A DNA stretch of 46,596 nucleotides from DATLFI01 sp035524895 (GTDB lineage: Bacteria > Acidobacteriota > Thermoanaerobaculia > Multivoradales > Multivoraceae), in NCBI GenBank assembly GCA_035524895.1, contig DATLFI010000374.1:1-46596 (forward strand), given 5' to 3'. Within the stretch, counting starts at the first letter, position 1. Each line of letters begins with the position of its first letter. A model generated the notes under the pieces. It had not been told where the DNA came from, did no database searches, and saw nothing but the letters and a program-made list of their open reading frames with translations. Both the position numbers and the translations under genes were made by a program. Shown piece after piece: positions 28,801 through 34,492 of the stretch.

Positions 28801-28881
28801 GAGCCGCGGGCGGGCGGCGAAGCCACTGGAGATCGAACCTGGAGGCGCGATGGGCACGGGAAGATGCATGGGCATGGGCAT
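25801..28881 (-). CDS. Large exported multi-domain protein with C-terminal barrel-like region
   Basis: This protein has about 1026 residues. The start is uncertain because three ATG codons follow in a GGGCAT repeat (MPMPM); 28881, 28875 or 28869 are possible. A signal peptide ends near TPPARA (about 51). Residues 55-400 recall a degenerate glycosidase-like TIM barrel (LAWGVDLGSEENV, FQLRWPNLHDQT, EEYSFLVKRAAAVV). Residues about 430-700 have LolA-like features (FEDAQARRLESYTATNSMSL, TATVNGRDCWVVDFEP, FVDREIYARVR). The last 300 residues alternate hydrophobic and polar strands, such as SFGLVVRYNRKGWRLRAGA and GVGLAGTFIGPWRTLVNI, fitting an outer-membrane beta-barrel. I know no characterised homologue. 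It may carry a surface or lipid-handling role, which is inference. Confidence 0.6.
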   Translation of the reverse strand: MPMPMHLPVPIAPPGSISSGFAARPRLLPRQVVAVLAAGITLSLSTPPARAAVGECTPCVGLRVPSPAAAVAALDQAPPLTEGALLYLAWGVDLGSEENVRAAREALALFGARAAGGRLVPFLEVSFRASPPLLQNAALLESELQRLSQLAAGAPDGAVFQLRWPNLHDQTAQPEEYSFLVKRAAAVVGGAQPGSRIVSTPENADAGQLSALLADDLAAYLDGVATDRLDTAAAMRGELDRLDPGSELILQGIPLPDPPERALVDAARAAEAGSTLIVFHAPADTATTLEQILPLVLLARELRGDITFDPYSTPSVTPATAGRSAWSFVRGEDLALRVVVDAGQAPAATRRVDVEFSDSLLTSPKLFDLVTGEANALFGGQRTRSGYRLPVDDPPPAFLLAFDRAAISSVAGVEGVEERVLVEDERSMPVSEILRRLQAFEDAQARRLESYTATNSMSLRFQPGGGVQSLDATFRGAFFFRQGEGFDWAWDEFLVNGVRWRGKRIPEIPLIQPEKATTMPLEIAFTREYSYRLRGTATVNGRDCWVVDFEPAVPVESGKSLFQGTVFVDREIYARVRTRAVQLGLEGDVISNEETLTYSPLDEQGQPAGWNVESYFLPLHVGGQQLFSILNATTVVEREVTLTGVEINPVDFEARREVKFASEATMVRDTEAGMRYLVTDKETGERVVQDELDTTRLFLVGGAFWDESQDFPLPLAGVNWLSFDFRGTGAQANVFFAGPLLLAQIAHPSFLGSKFDAGIDVFALAIAGTDSTFRDGREAPDEDVETSRPNIDLSLGRPFGSFFKLDLRYSIGHTSFSRADDTAEDFVIPEDHLSQSFGLVVRYNRKGWRLRAGANEHLRSDWEPWGLSVDGVVANPDFDADKDRYTLWNAGIAKIWHLPRFQKIGAELEYVGGDNLDRFSKYQFGYFSDVRVHGYRSDRIRAEEAWATHLSYGFDLGSILRVDLVGDAALATDELSGLEDELLAGVGLAGTFIGPWRTLVNIDIGVPVAGPDSGISAFVAFLKLFR

Positions 28882-29080
28882 GGATATTCTGAGGATGGTG
28901 GTGGTGATCGACCGAGGAGAGTCCTCGTCCGGTGACTGGGTTTCGGGGGGTGGCGGCCGGGGGGACGCACGCACGACGCGGGCGCAGGCGGAGATCGAGG
29001 ATCGTATCGTTGTCGACGCCGTGCCGACGCCCTCATCCATCTCGCAGGCTCCCGTGACTGGGTCGAGCTCGCCGGCAGCC

Positions 29081-29362
29081 GGCCGGCCGCTCGTGCTCTT
29101 CCAGACCGTCACCCGCAACCGCAAGCGCGGCCGGTGGCAGAGAGAGCGGTGGGCGGCGCTCGTCCACGCCGTGCTCGAAAGGCTGCCCGATGCGCGCGCA
29201 CTGTTGCTGGGCGCTCCCTGGAAGCGGTCCTGGGTGAAGGCGGTCGCGGATGCTTGCGACGACCCGCGAGTCATCGACGCTTCGGGCGAGCTGCCCCTAG
29301 GGAGGCTGGTGGCGCTGTGCTCTCGCGCTCACTGTTGCGTGAGCCTGGATACCGGGCCAGCT
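29081..29362 (+). pseudogene. Remnant of a GT9 (heptosyltransferase-like) glycosyltransferase
   Basis: The plus-strand translation reads RPLVLFQTVTRNRKRGRW, ERWAALVHAVLERLPDARALLLGAPW, DPRVIDASGELPLGRLVAL and CVSLDTGPA. This is the nucleotide-binding half of a GT9 glycosyltransferase, ending exactly at the DTGPxH motif. The N-terminal half and everything after DTGPA are missing. The frame then runs into a hairpin and becomes antisense to recA. About 95 codons of an expected 330-360 remain. The adjacent 28882-29080 segment shows no recognisable protein. It is most likely a deletion relic. Confidence 0.6.
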
Positions 29363-29387
29363 CCCGGCGAGCGTCTCGCCGGGAGCT
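29359..29387 (-). terminator. Strong hairpin after recA
   Basis: The 29 bases form a perfect 13-bp stem (AGCTCCCGGCGAG with its complement) and a 3-nt CGT loop, starting 22 bp past the recA stop codon. No T-run follows on the minus strand, so it may be a terminator without a U-tail or a 3'-end stabiliser. It overlaps the broken end of the GT9 remnant by four bases. Confidence 0.55.
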
Positions 29388-29409
29388 CGCCCGTCGGGCT
29401 AGTCCGCTG

Positions 29410-30516
29410 CTACTCCGCTGCTGCGGCGCGGGCGGCCGGGCGTTCGGGCTTCTCGGAACGCGCGGCGCGCTCGGGTTTCTCGGTGCGTTCGCCGCTCTCC
29501 TGCCGGTCGTCGGCTACCTGGATCGGCGGCAGCCCCATCTTGGCCCGCACCTTCATCTCGATCTCTTCGGCGATCTCGGAATTGTCGCGCAGGAACTGCT
29601 TGGAGTTCTCGCGTCCCTGCCCCAGACGCACATCGCCGTACGAGAACCAGGCGCCGCTCTTCTGCACCTCCTTGTGCAGGATTCCCAGATCGATGAGCTC
29701 GCCAACGCGGGAGATGCCCTCGCCGTAATCGATGTCGAATTCCGCTTGCCGGAACGGGGGCGCCACCTTGTTCTTGACTATCTTGACCTTGGCGCGCGAG
29801 CCGACGACCTCTTCGCCCTCCTTGAGCGAAGCGATGCGCCGAATGTCGATGCGAACCGACGTGTAGAACTTGAGGGCACGACCGCCGGTCGTGGTCTCCG
29901 GGTTGCCGAACATCACGCCGATCTTCTCGCGGATCTGGTTGATGAACACGAGACAAGTGTGCGATTTCGCCACGATCGCGGTGAGCTTGCGCAGCGCCTG
30001 CGACATCAGACGGGCGTGCAGGCCGACGTGCGAGTCCCCCATCTCACCCTCGAGCTCCGCGCGCGGAACCAGCGCGGCCACCGAGTCGATCACGACGACG
30101 TCCACGCCGGCCGAGCGGACCAGCATTTCGGCGATCTCGAGCGCTTGCTCGCCGCTGTCGGGCTGCGAGACCAGGAGCTCGTCGATATTCACGCCGAGCT
30201 TCTCGGCGTAGTCGGCGTCGAGCGCGTGTTCGGCGTCGATGAACGCCGCGGTACCGCCGAGGCGCTGGGCCTGTGCGACCACCGATAGCGCGAGTGTGGT
30301 CTTGCCGCTGGATTCCGGTCCGAAGACCTCGATCACGCGGCCGCGCGGAAAGCCGCCGGTGCCGATCGCGAAGTCGACCGCGAGCGAGCCGGTCGGGATC
30401 GACTCGATTCCCAGGTTCTCGAACTGACCCAGGCGCATGATCGCGCCCTTGCCGAACTGCCGCTCGATCTGGGCGAGCGTGTTCTCGACTGCCTTCTTCT
30501 TTTCCTTCACGTCCAT
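29410..30516 (-). CDS. recA: Recombinase RecA
   Basis: RecA of 368 residues, full length. It shows AQIERQFGKGAIMRLG at the start, Walker A GPESSGKT (66-73), VVIDSVAALVPRAELEGEMGD, the L2-like segment NQIREKIGVMFGNPE with TTGGRALKFY, and DIDYGEGIS near the C-terminus. The tail is Glu/Arg-rich rather than purely acidic. RecA forms filaments on single-stranded DNA, drives strand exchange and promotes LexA-type self-cleavage. It is transcribed alone, divergently from murB. GGGAG precedes the ATG. A 7-bp inverted repeat lies 17-37 nt upstream in the leader. Confidence 0.98.
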   Translation of the reverse strand: MDVKEKKKAVENTLAQIERQFGKGAIMRLGQFENLGIESIPTGSLAVDFAIGTGGFPRGRVIEVFGPESSGKTTLALSVVAQAQRLGGTAAFIDAEHALDADYAEKLGVNIDELLVSQPDSGEQALEIAEMLVRSAGVDVVVIDSVAALVPRAELEGEMGDSHVGLHARLMSQALRKLTAIVAKSHTCLVFINQIREKIGVMFGNPETTTGGRALKFYTSVRIDIRRIASLKEGEEVVGSRAKVKIVKNKVAPPFRQAEFDIDYGEGISRVGELIDLGILHKEVQKSGAWFSYGDVRLGQGRENSKQFLRDNSEIAEEIEMKVRAKMGLPPIQVADDRQESGERTEKPERAARSEKPERPAARAAAAE

Positions 30517-30532
30517 GGAGTCAATTTCTCCC

Positions 30533-30553
30533 GCGCTTCTCTTCCGGAAGCGC
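30533..30553. promoter_or_regulatory. Inverted repeat in recA leader
   Basis: GCGCTTC (30533-30539) and GAAGCGC (30547-30553) are perfect arms around a 7-bp centre; CTTCCGGAAG at 30541-30550 is a nested palindrome. The site lies 17 nt upstream of the recA start codon. It does not match the E. coli or Gram-positive SOS box that I know. It could be an operator for a lineage-specific LexA, or an RNA hairpin close to the ribosome site. Confidence 0.4.
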
Positions 30554-30584
30554 TACAACTTCGTTCGGAGCGGTGATCACGCCC

Positions 30585-30590
30585 CTTATA
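30585..30590 (-). promoter_or_regulatory. Candidate -10 box of recA
   Basis: The minus-strand hexamer TATAAG lies about 70 bp before the recA start in a GC-rich gap. No clear -35 element is found at 16-18 bp spacing. If used, the inverted repeat at 30533-30553 would be in the transcribed leader. Confidence 0.35.
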
Positions 30591-30742
30591 CTGCCCCTGG
30601 CGGCGACGGGCTACGTCGCATCCAGGGAGATGGGTTCGAGAGTGCACGCCGGCGCTTCGCCGAGGCCGACCCGGATGCTCGCTCCTCGGCGGTGGCGCAG
30701 CGGCGGGGCGTCTGAGTGTCTGATCTGGACCTGTGGGATCTC

Positions 30743-30776
30743 GACGAGTCTGGATCTGACGAGTCTGGATCTGACG
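30743..30776 (+). repeat. Tandem 15-bp repeat before murB
   Basis: GACGAGTCTGGATCT occurs twice in perfect tandem (30743-30757, 30758-30772) plus four bases of a third copy. Because the unit is a multiple of three, the frame leading into murB stays open and would read DESGS twice. Composition is less GC-rich at third positions than in murB itself, which suggests that this is leader sequence and not coding. Confidence 0.55.
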
Positions 30777-30883
30777 TACAGACGATCAAGGGTCTGACGG
30801 CAGGGGCAACGGCAGAGTACGACCTGGCGGACGTGGCGTCAAGTAGGCGGAAAAACGCGGTCGACTCCCCCCGGCAGGCGGGG

Positions 30884-31861
30884 GTGGCGAAGCTCCCCGA
30901 CGCCCTGCTCGCCGACCTGGCGGCATGGGTTGGCCGCGGGCTGCAGCTCGAGGCCGGTGCTCCGCTTGGGCGGCGCACCACGCTGCGAGTGGGCGGTGCG
31001 GCGGACCTGCTGGCGGTGGCGGGGACCGAGGACGCGCTCGTGGCGGTGGTCGCGGCAGTGCGCCGGGCCGCGGTGCCGCTCCTGGTGCTCGGCCAGGGCT
31101 CGAACGTGCTGATACCCGACGAGGGCCTTCGAGGTGTGGTCTGTCGGCTCGCGGGCGAGTTGGAGCGCATCGAGATCGACGGCGATCGAGTGACCGCCGG
31201 TGGCGCTGTGGTCCTGGCGCGTCTGGCGCGGACCACCGCCAAGAGTGGCCTGGCCGGGCTCGAGGCCCTGGCCGGCTTCCCGGCAACCGTCGGCGGTGCC
31301 GTGTTCATGAATGCCGGCTGCTACGGCACGGAGATCAAGGACCTGCTGGAGCACGCGGACGCGGTGGAGCGCGACGGCCAGCGCCGGCGCTACCTCGTCG
31401 GCGAGCTCGAGGCTGCCTACCGCACGACCGTGCTGCAACGTCGCGGCGCGCTCGTCCTGGCTGCGACCTTCAAGCTCGAGCCTGGCGATCCCGTGACCAT
31501 TCTGGCGCGCATGGAGGAGCTGAACCGCCGGCGCTGGTCGAGCCTCCCCTCCGGCAAGCCGAACGCCGGATCCGTCTTCAAGAACCCGCCCGGCGACTTC
31601 GCCGGGCGGCTGATCGACGCCGCTGGCCTCAAAGGCTCGCGAAGGGGTGGCGCTGTCCTCAGCGAGCGGCACGGCAACGTCATCGTCAACGAAGGGGGCG
31701 CGATGGCGCGGGAAGTCCTGTCGCTGATGTTGTTCGTGCGCGACCGCGTGCTCGAGCGCTTCGGAGTCGAGCTCGAGCCCGAGCTCCAGCTCCTGGGCTC
31801 GTTGCGCGACGAGTGGCAGCGGGCTCGCCTCCGCGAGACGCCGCCGACTCGGCTAGAATGA
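30884..31861 (+). CDS. murB: UDP-N-acetylenolpyruvylglucosamine reductase
   Basis: With the GTG at 30884 the protein has 325 residues, the normal MurB size. A GTG at 30716 would add 56 low-complexity residues. FAD-binding segments are TTLRVGGAADLL, LGQGSNVLI and LEALAGFPATVGGAVFMNAGC. Active-site parts are AYRTTVL (Tyr-Arg), KPNAGSVFKNP with the proton-donor Ser, and the C-terminal Glu in ELEPELQLLG. MurB reduces UDP-GlcNAc-enolpyruvate to UDP-MurNAc with NADPH in the cytosol. The gene is divergent from recA and precedes the MoxR cassette rather than the usual mur cluster. Confidence 0.93.
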   Translation: MAKLPDALLADLAAWVGRGLQLEAGAPLGRRTTLRVGGAADLLAVAGTEDALVAVVAAVRRAAVPLLVLGQGSNVLIPDEGLRGVVCRLAGELERIEIDGDRVTAGGAVVLARLARTTAKSGLAGLEALAGFPATVGGAVFMNAGCYGTEIKDLLEHADAVERDGQRRRYLVGELEAAYRTTVLQRRGALVLAATFKLEPGDPVTILARMEELNRRRWSSLPSGKPNAGSVFKNPPGDFAGRLIDAAGLKGSRRGGAVLSERHGNVIVNEGGAMAREVLSLMLFVRDRVLERFGVELEPELQLLGSLRDEWQRARLRETPPTRLE

Positions 31862-31945
31862 AGAGTCCGAGGTGACGCGCGGCGCGCCGGCTGTACGCGC
31901 GGCTGGGAAGCGCCCGCCCACGACCGAAAACGATCGGAGGTCGCC

Positions 31946-32512
31946 GTGCGCTCGAGCTTGCACCTCAAGAACATTCCAACCCTCGTCTGGTGTGGCGCGG
32001 CGTTGTTGACTTTCGGCTGCGCCCAACTCAGTCCGGAGGAGAGCGTCGAGCTGCGCCGCTCGCAGTACAAGGTTCAGCTCACCTCTTTCGCGGTGGACGA
32101 CCAGCCGCAAGTCGCGCCGGTCGAGACGGCCGAGACCGGGCTCGAGGCAGCCGCGACGCCGCCGGCCGCTGGGGAGGAGATTCTCGCCGAGCCCGAGGCC
32201 GTGGTCATGACCACTACCCAGGCGGTGCTCGACATCCTAGTGACCACGGAGGCGGACGAGGGGCTGCCCGGTCTCACGGTCGAGCTGGAGCAGATCGGAG
32301 CGAACGGAGCGGTCAAGATGCAGCGCCAGCTCTGGCTCGACGTGTCGCGTGTGGTGCGGGGCTCTGGGGCGCACATCACCCACGTGGTCGAGGATGTGGA
32401 CTACGAGGAGGGCGATGGCTTCGCGGTTTCGATTCGGTCGCCGGTGCCGCCAGGCGAGCGGGACGTCTACCGCGAGTTCGACGCCAACGATTCGAGCGGC
32501 ACGGGGTATTGA
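31946..32512 (+). CDS. Exported protein, probable lipoprotein, unknown
   Basis: This 188-residue protein starts at GTG with GGAGG five nt upstream. The N-terminus (KNIPTLVWCGAALLTFGCAQ) is a signal sequence ending in Gly-Cys, a loose lipobox. An acidic Pro/Ala linker (50-85) leads to a small beta domain (AVLDILVTTEADEG, LTVELEQIG, KMQRQLWLDVSRVV). I recognise no family. It overlaps the start region of the moxR-like gene by a few bases, so the product may belong to the MoxR-DUF58-transglutaminase system as an exported partner. Confidence 0.6.
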   Translation: MRSSLHLKNIPTLVWCGAALLTFGCAQLSPEESVELRRSQYKVQLTSFAVDDQPQVAPVETAETGLEAAATPPAAGEEILAEPEAVVMTTTQAVLDILVTTEADEGLPGLTVELEQIGANGAVKMQRQLWLDVSRVVRGSGAHITHVVEDVDYEEGDGFAVSIRSPVPPGERDVYREFDANDSSGTGY

Positions 32513-32517
32513 GCCTC

Positions 32518-33486
32518 GTGCGCGAAGGCCTCGAAGCTGTCGCCCGCGAGCGCGGCGCGCCGACTCCTCACGAGGCGGTTCGCCTCCTCGAGGACAACAT
32601 CTGTCGCGTAATACGAGGCAAACGCGAGGTGGTGCGCCTCGCCGTGGTTTCGCTGTTGGCGCGGGGGCACGTGCTGATCGAAGACGTTCCCGGTGTCGGC
32701 AAGACCACGCTTGCTCAGGCGATCGCTCGCTCGCTGGGCCTCAGCTTCCAGCGCATCCAATTCACCAGCGATCTGTTGCCCTCGGACATCATCGGCGTCT
32801 CGGTGTTCGATCCGAAACGGCAGGAGTTCCGTTTCAACCCCGGACCGTTGTTCGCACACGTCGTGCTGGCCGACGAGATCAACCGCGCCACGCCGAAGAC
32901 GCAGTCGGCTCTGCTCGAGGCGATGAGCGAAGGCCTGGTCTCCGTGGATCGCCAGCGGCTTCCCCTGCCCCAGCCCTTCCTCGTGCTGGCGACCCAGAAC
33001 CCGCTCGACCACGAAGGCACCTTCCCGCTCCCCGAATCGCAGCTCGACCGCTTCATGATGTCTTTGCGACTGGGCTACCCGGCGGCGCAGTACGAGCGCG
33101 AGCTGCTGCAGAGCGGCGGCGTGGAAGGGGTGCTGCACTCGCTACCTGCGGTGCTCGACGAGTCGATGCTGTTGGAGCTGCAGCGGCGCGCCGAGCACGT
33201 GCGCGTCGCCGACAAGCTGATCGACTACATGATCGCAATCGCCGAGGCGACGCGCACCAGCGCCGACCTGCTGATCGGCGTCTCGCCGCGAGCCCTGCAG
33301 GGCTTGCATCGCGCCGTCCAGGCGCAGGCTTTCGCCGAGGGCCGAGACTTCGCCGTGCCCGACGACGTCCAGGCGCTCGCCGCCCCGGTGCTCGGTCATC
33401 GCATCGTGCTCCGGCGCTCGAGGAATCCCGACGATGCGCGCAAGGCACTGGCCAAGATCGTGAAGGGCTTGCCGGTTCCGGTGTGA
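32518..33486 (+). CDS. MoxR-family AAA+ ATPase
   Basis: This protein has 322 residues from GTG 32518; a TTG at 32509 overlapping the upstream stop (TTGA) is the alternative. Walker A is EDVPGVGKTT (55-64), Walker B VVLADEINRA (115-124), and sensor I lies in LVLATQNPLDHEGTFPLPE. The C-terminal lid has SPRALQGLHRAVQAQAF, a MoxR hallmark. MoxR ATPases act as chaperones that mature or insert specific proteins, usually together with DUF58 and von Willebrand or transglutaminase proteins, exactly the set encoded next. Cytosolic. Confidence 0.92.
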   Translation: MREGLEAVARERGAPTPHEAVRLLEDNICRVIRGKREVVRLAVVSLLARGHVLIEDVPGVGKTTLAQAIARSLGLSFQRIQFTSDLLPSDIIGVSVFDPKRQEFRFNPGPLFAHVVLADEINRATPKTQSALLEAMSEGLVSVDRQRLPLPQPFLVLATQNPLDHEGTFPLPESQLDRFMMSLRLGYPAAQYERELLQSGGVEGVLHSLPAVLDESMLLELQRRAEHVRVADKLIDYMIAIAEATRTSADLLIGVSPRALQGLHRAVQAQAFAEGRDFAVPDDVQALAAPVLGHRIVLRRSRNPDDARKALAKIVKGLPVPV

Positions 33487-33498
33487 GGTCGGGGGCTG

Positions 33499-34491
33499 AT
33501 GTCCCACTCCCAGCTCCGCATCACCAAGGTCGGGCTCTGGTTCGCGCTGCTGATGCTGGTCGTCGGCCTCGCGGCCACCAACACCGGCAACAACGCGCTC
33601 TACATGGTGGTCGCGAGCATGCTCTCGCTGCTGCTGCTGTCCTGGCTCGCGGCGGCAGTCAACCTCGGACCGGTGGCGGTCGAGATCAAGCCGCCGTCCG
33701 AGCTCTACGCGAACACGCCGTTCCCGCTCGGTGTCGAGGTGCGCAACCTCAGCCGGCGGATCCCGCGCTGGCTGCTCCAGCTGGAGCTCCACGACGGCGA
33801 GCCTTTTGCCGTGCCCCACCTCGCCCGGCGAGCGCTCGCCGGGAGCGCGTGGGAGGGCGAGCACGAGCATTTCTACGCGCGGCGCGGCCGGGTCGAGATC
33901 GGGGGGCTCCGGGTTTCGAGCCTCTTTCCTTTCGGCTTCTTTCGGCGCAGCGGCCGGGTGCCTTTGCGGCTCGAGCTGATGGTCTTCCCCGAGCTCTTTC
34001 CGGCGGCGAGCCTGCGCCTGGCTCGACGCGCCGACCAGGGGGCCGAGCGCAGCCAGCGCGCGGGGTGGGGACACGACCTGCGCTCTCTCCGGGCCTTCCG
34101 CGAAGGGGACGATCCGCGCGGCATCCACTGGCGTCAGAGCGCGCGCACCGGCGAGCTGGTGTTCACGGAGCGCTCGGCAGAGGACAATCGCCGTCTGTCG
34201 ATCGTGCTCGACAACGGGGTCGGTTCGCTCAGCAGCGAGGCCGAGCGATCGCGCTTCGAGCGCCTGGTCAGCGAGGCCGCAACGGCCTGCGTTTCGTACC
34301 TGGATCGGGGCTTCGAGGTGGAGCTGGTAACCCGCGACCGGCACTTGCCGTTTGGCACGGGGCGGCGTCATCGGACGGCATTGCTGACCAATCTGGCGCT
34401 CGTGGAGCCCTGTCCTCGCGACGCGCTTCCTCTCCAAGGGTCTCGCCGGGCGCCCGAGTTGCGGCTCGTCCTGGACCGCCCGGAGGCTTGA
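33499..34491 (+). CDS. DUF58-domain membrane protein
   Basis: This protein has 330 residues. Two membrane helices lie at about 11-30 and 36-56 (WFALLMLVVGLAATNTG; MVVASMLSLLLLSWLAAAV). The cytosolic or periplasmic part includes SLFPFGFFRRSG and the DUF58 signature GDDPRGIHWRQSARTGEL near residue 200-220. The rest resembles a von Willebrand A-like fold without a clear MIDAS. DUF58 proteins always keep company with MoxR ATPases. It sits 12 bp after the MoxR gene and one base before the transglutaminase gene, a tight operon. GGGGG lies before the ATG. Confidence 0.88.
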   Translation: MSHSQLRITKVGLWFALLMLVVGLAATNTGNNALYMVVASMLSLLLLSWLAAAVNLGPVAVEIKPPSELYANTPFPLGVEVRNLSRRIPRWLLQLELHDGEPFAVPHLARRALAGSAWEGEHEHFYARRGRVEIGGLRVSSLFPFGFFRRSGRVPLRLELMVFPELFPAASLRLARRADQGAERSQRAGWGHDLRSLRAFREGDDPRGIHWRQSARTGELVFTERSAEDNRRLSIVLDNGVGSLSSEAERSRFERLVSEAATACVSYLDRGFEVELVTRDRHLPFGTGRRHRTALLTNLALVEPCPRDALPLQGSRRAPELRLVLDRPEA

Positions 34492-34492
34492 A

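Noticed and set aside
31990..32517. Upstream extension of the MoxR frame
   Set aside because: Residues before the GTG at 32518 are a frame-shifted shadow of the lipoprotein gene and are Arg-rich without similarity to MoxR.
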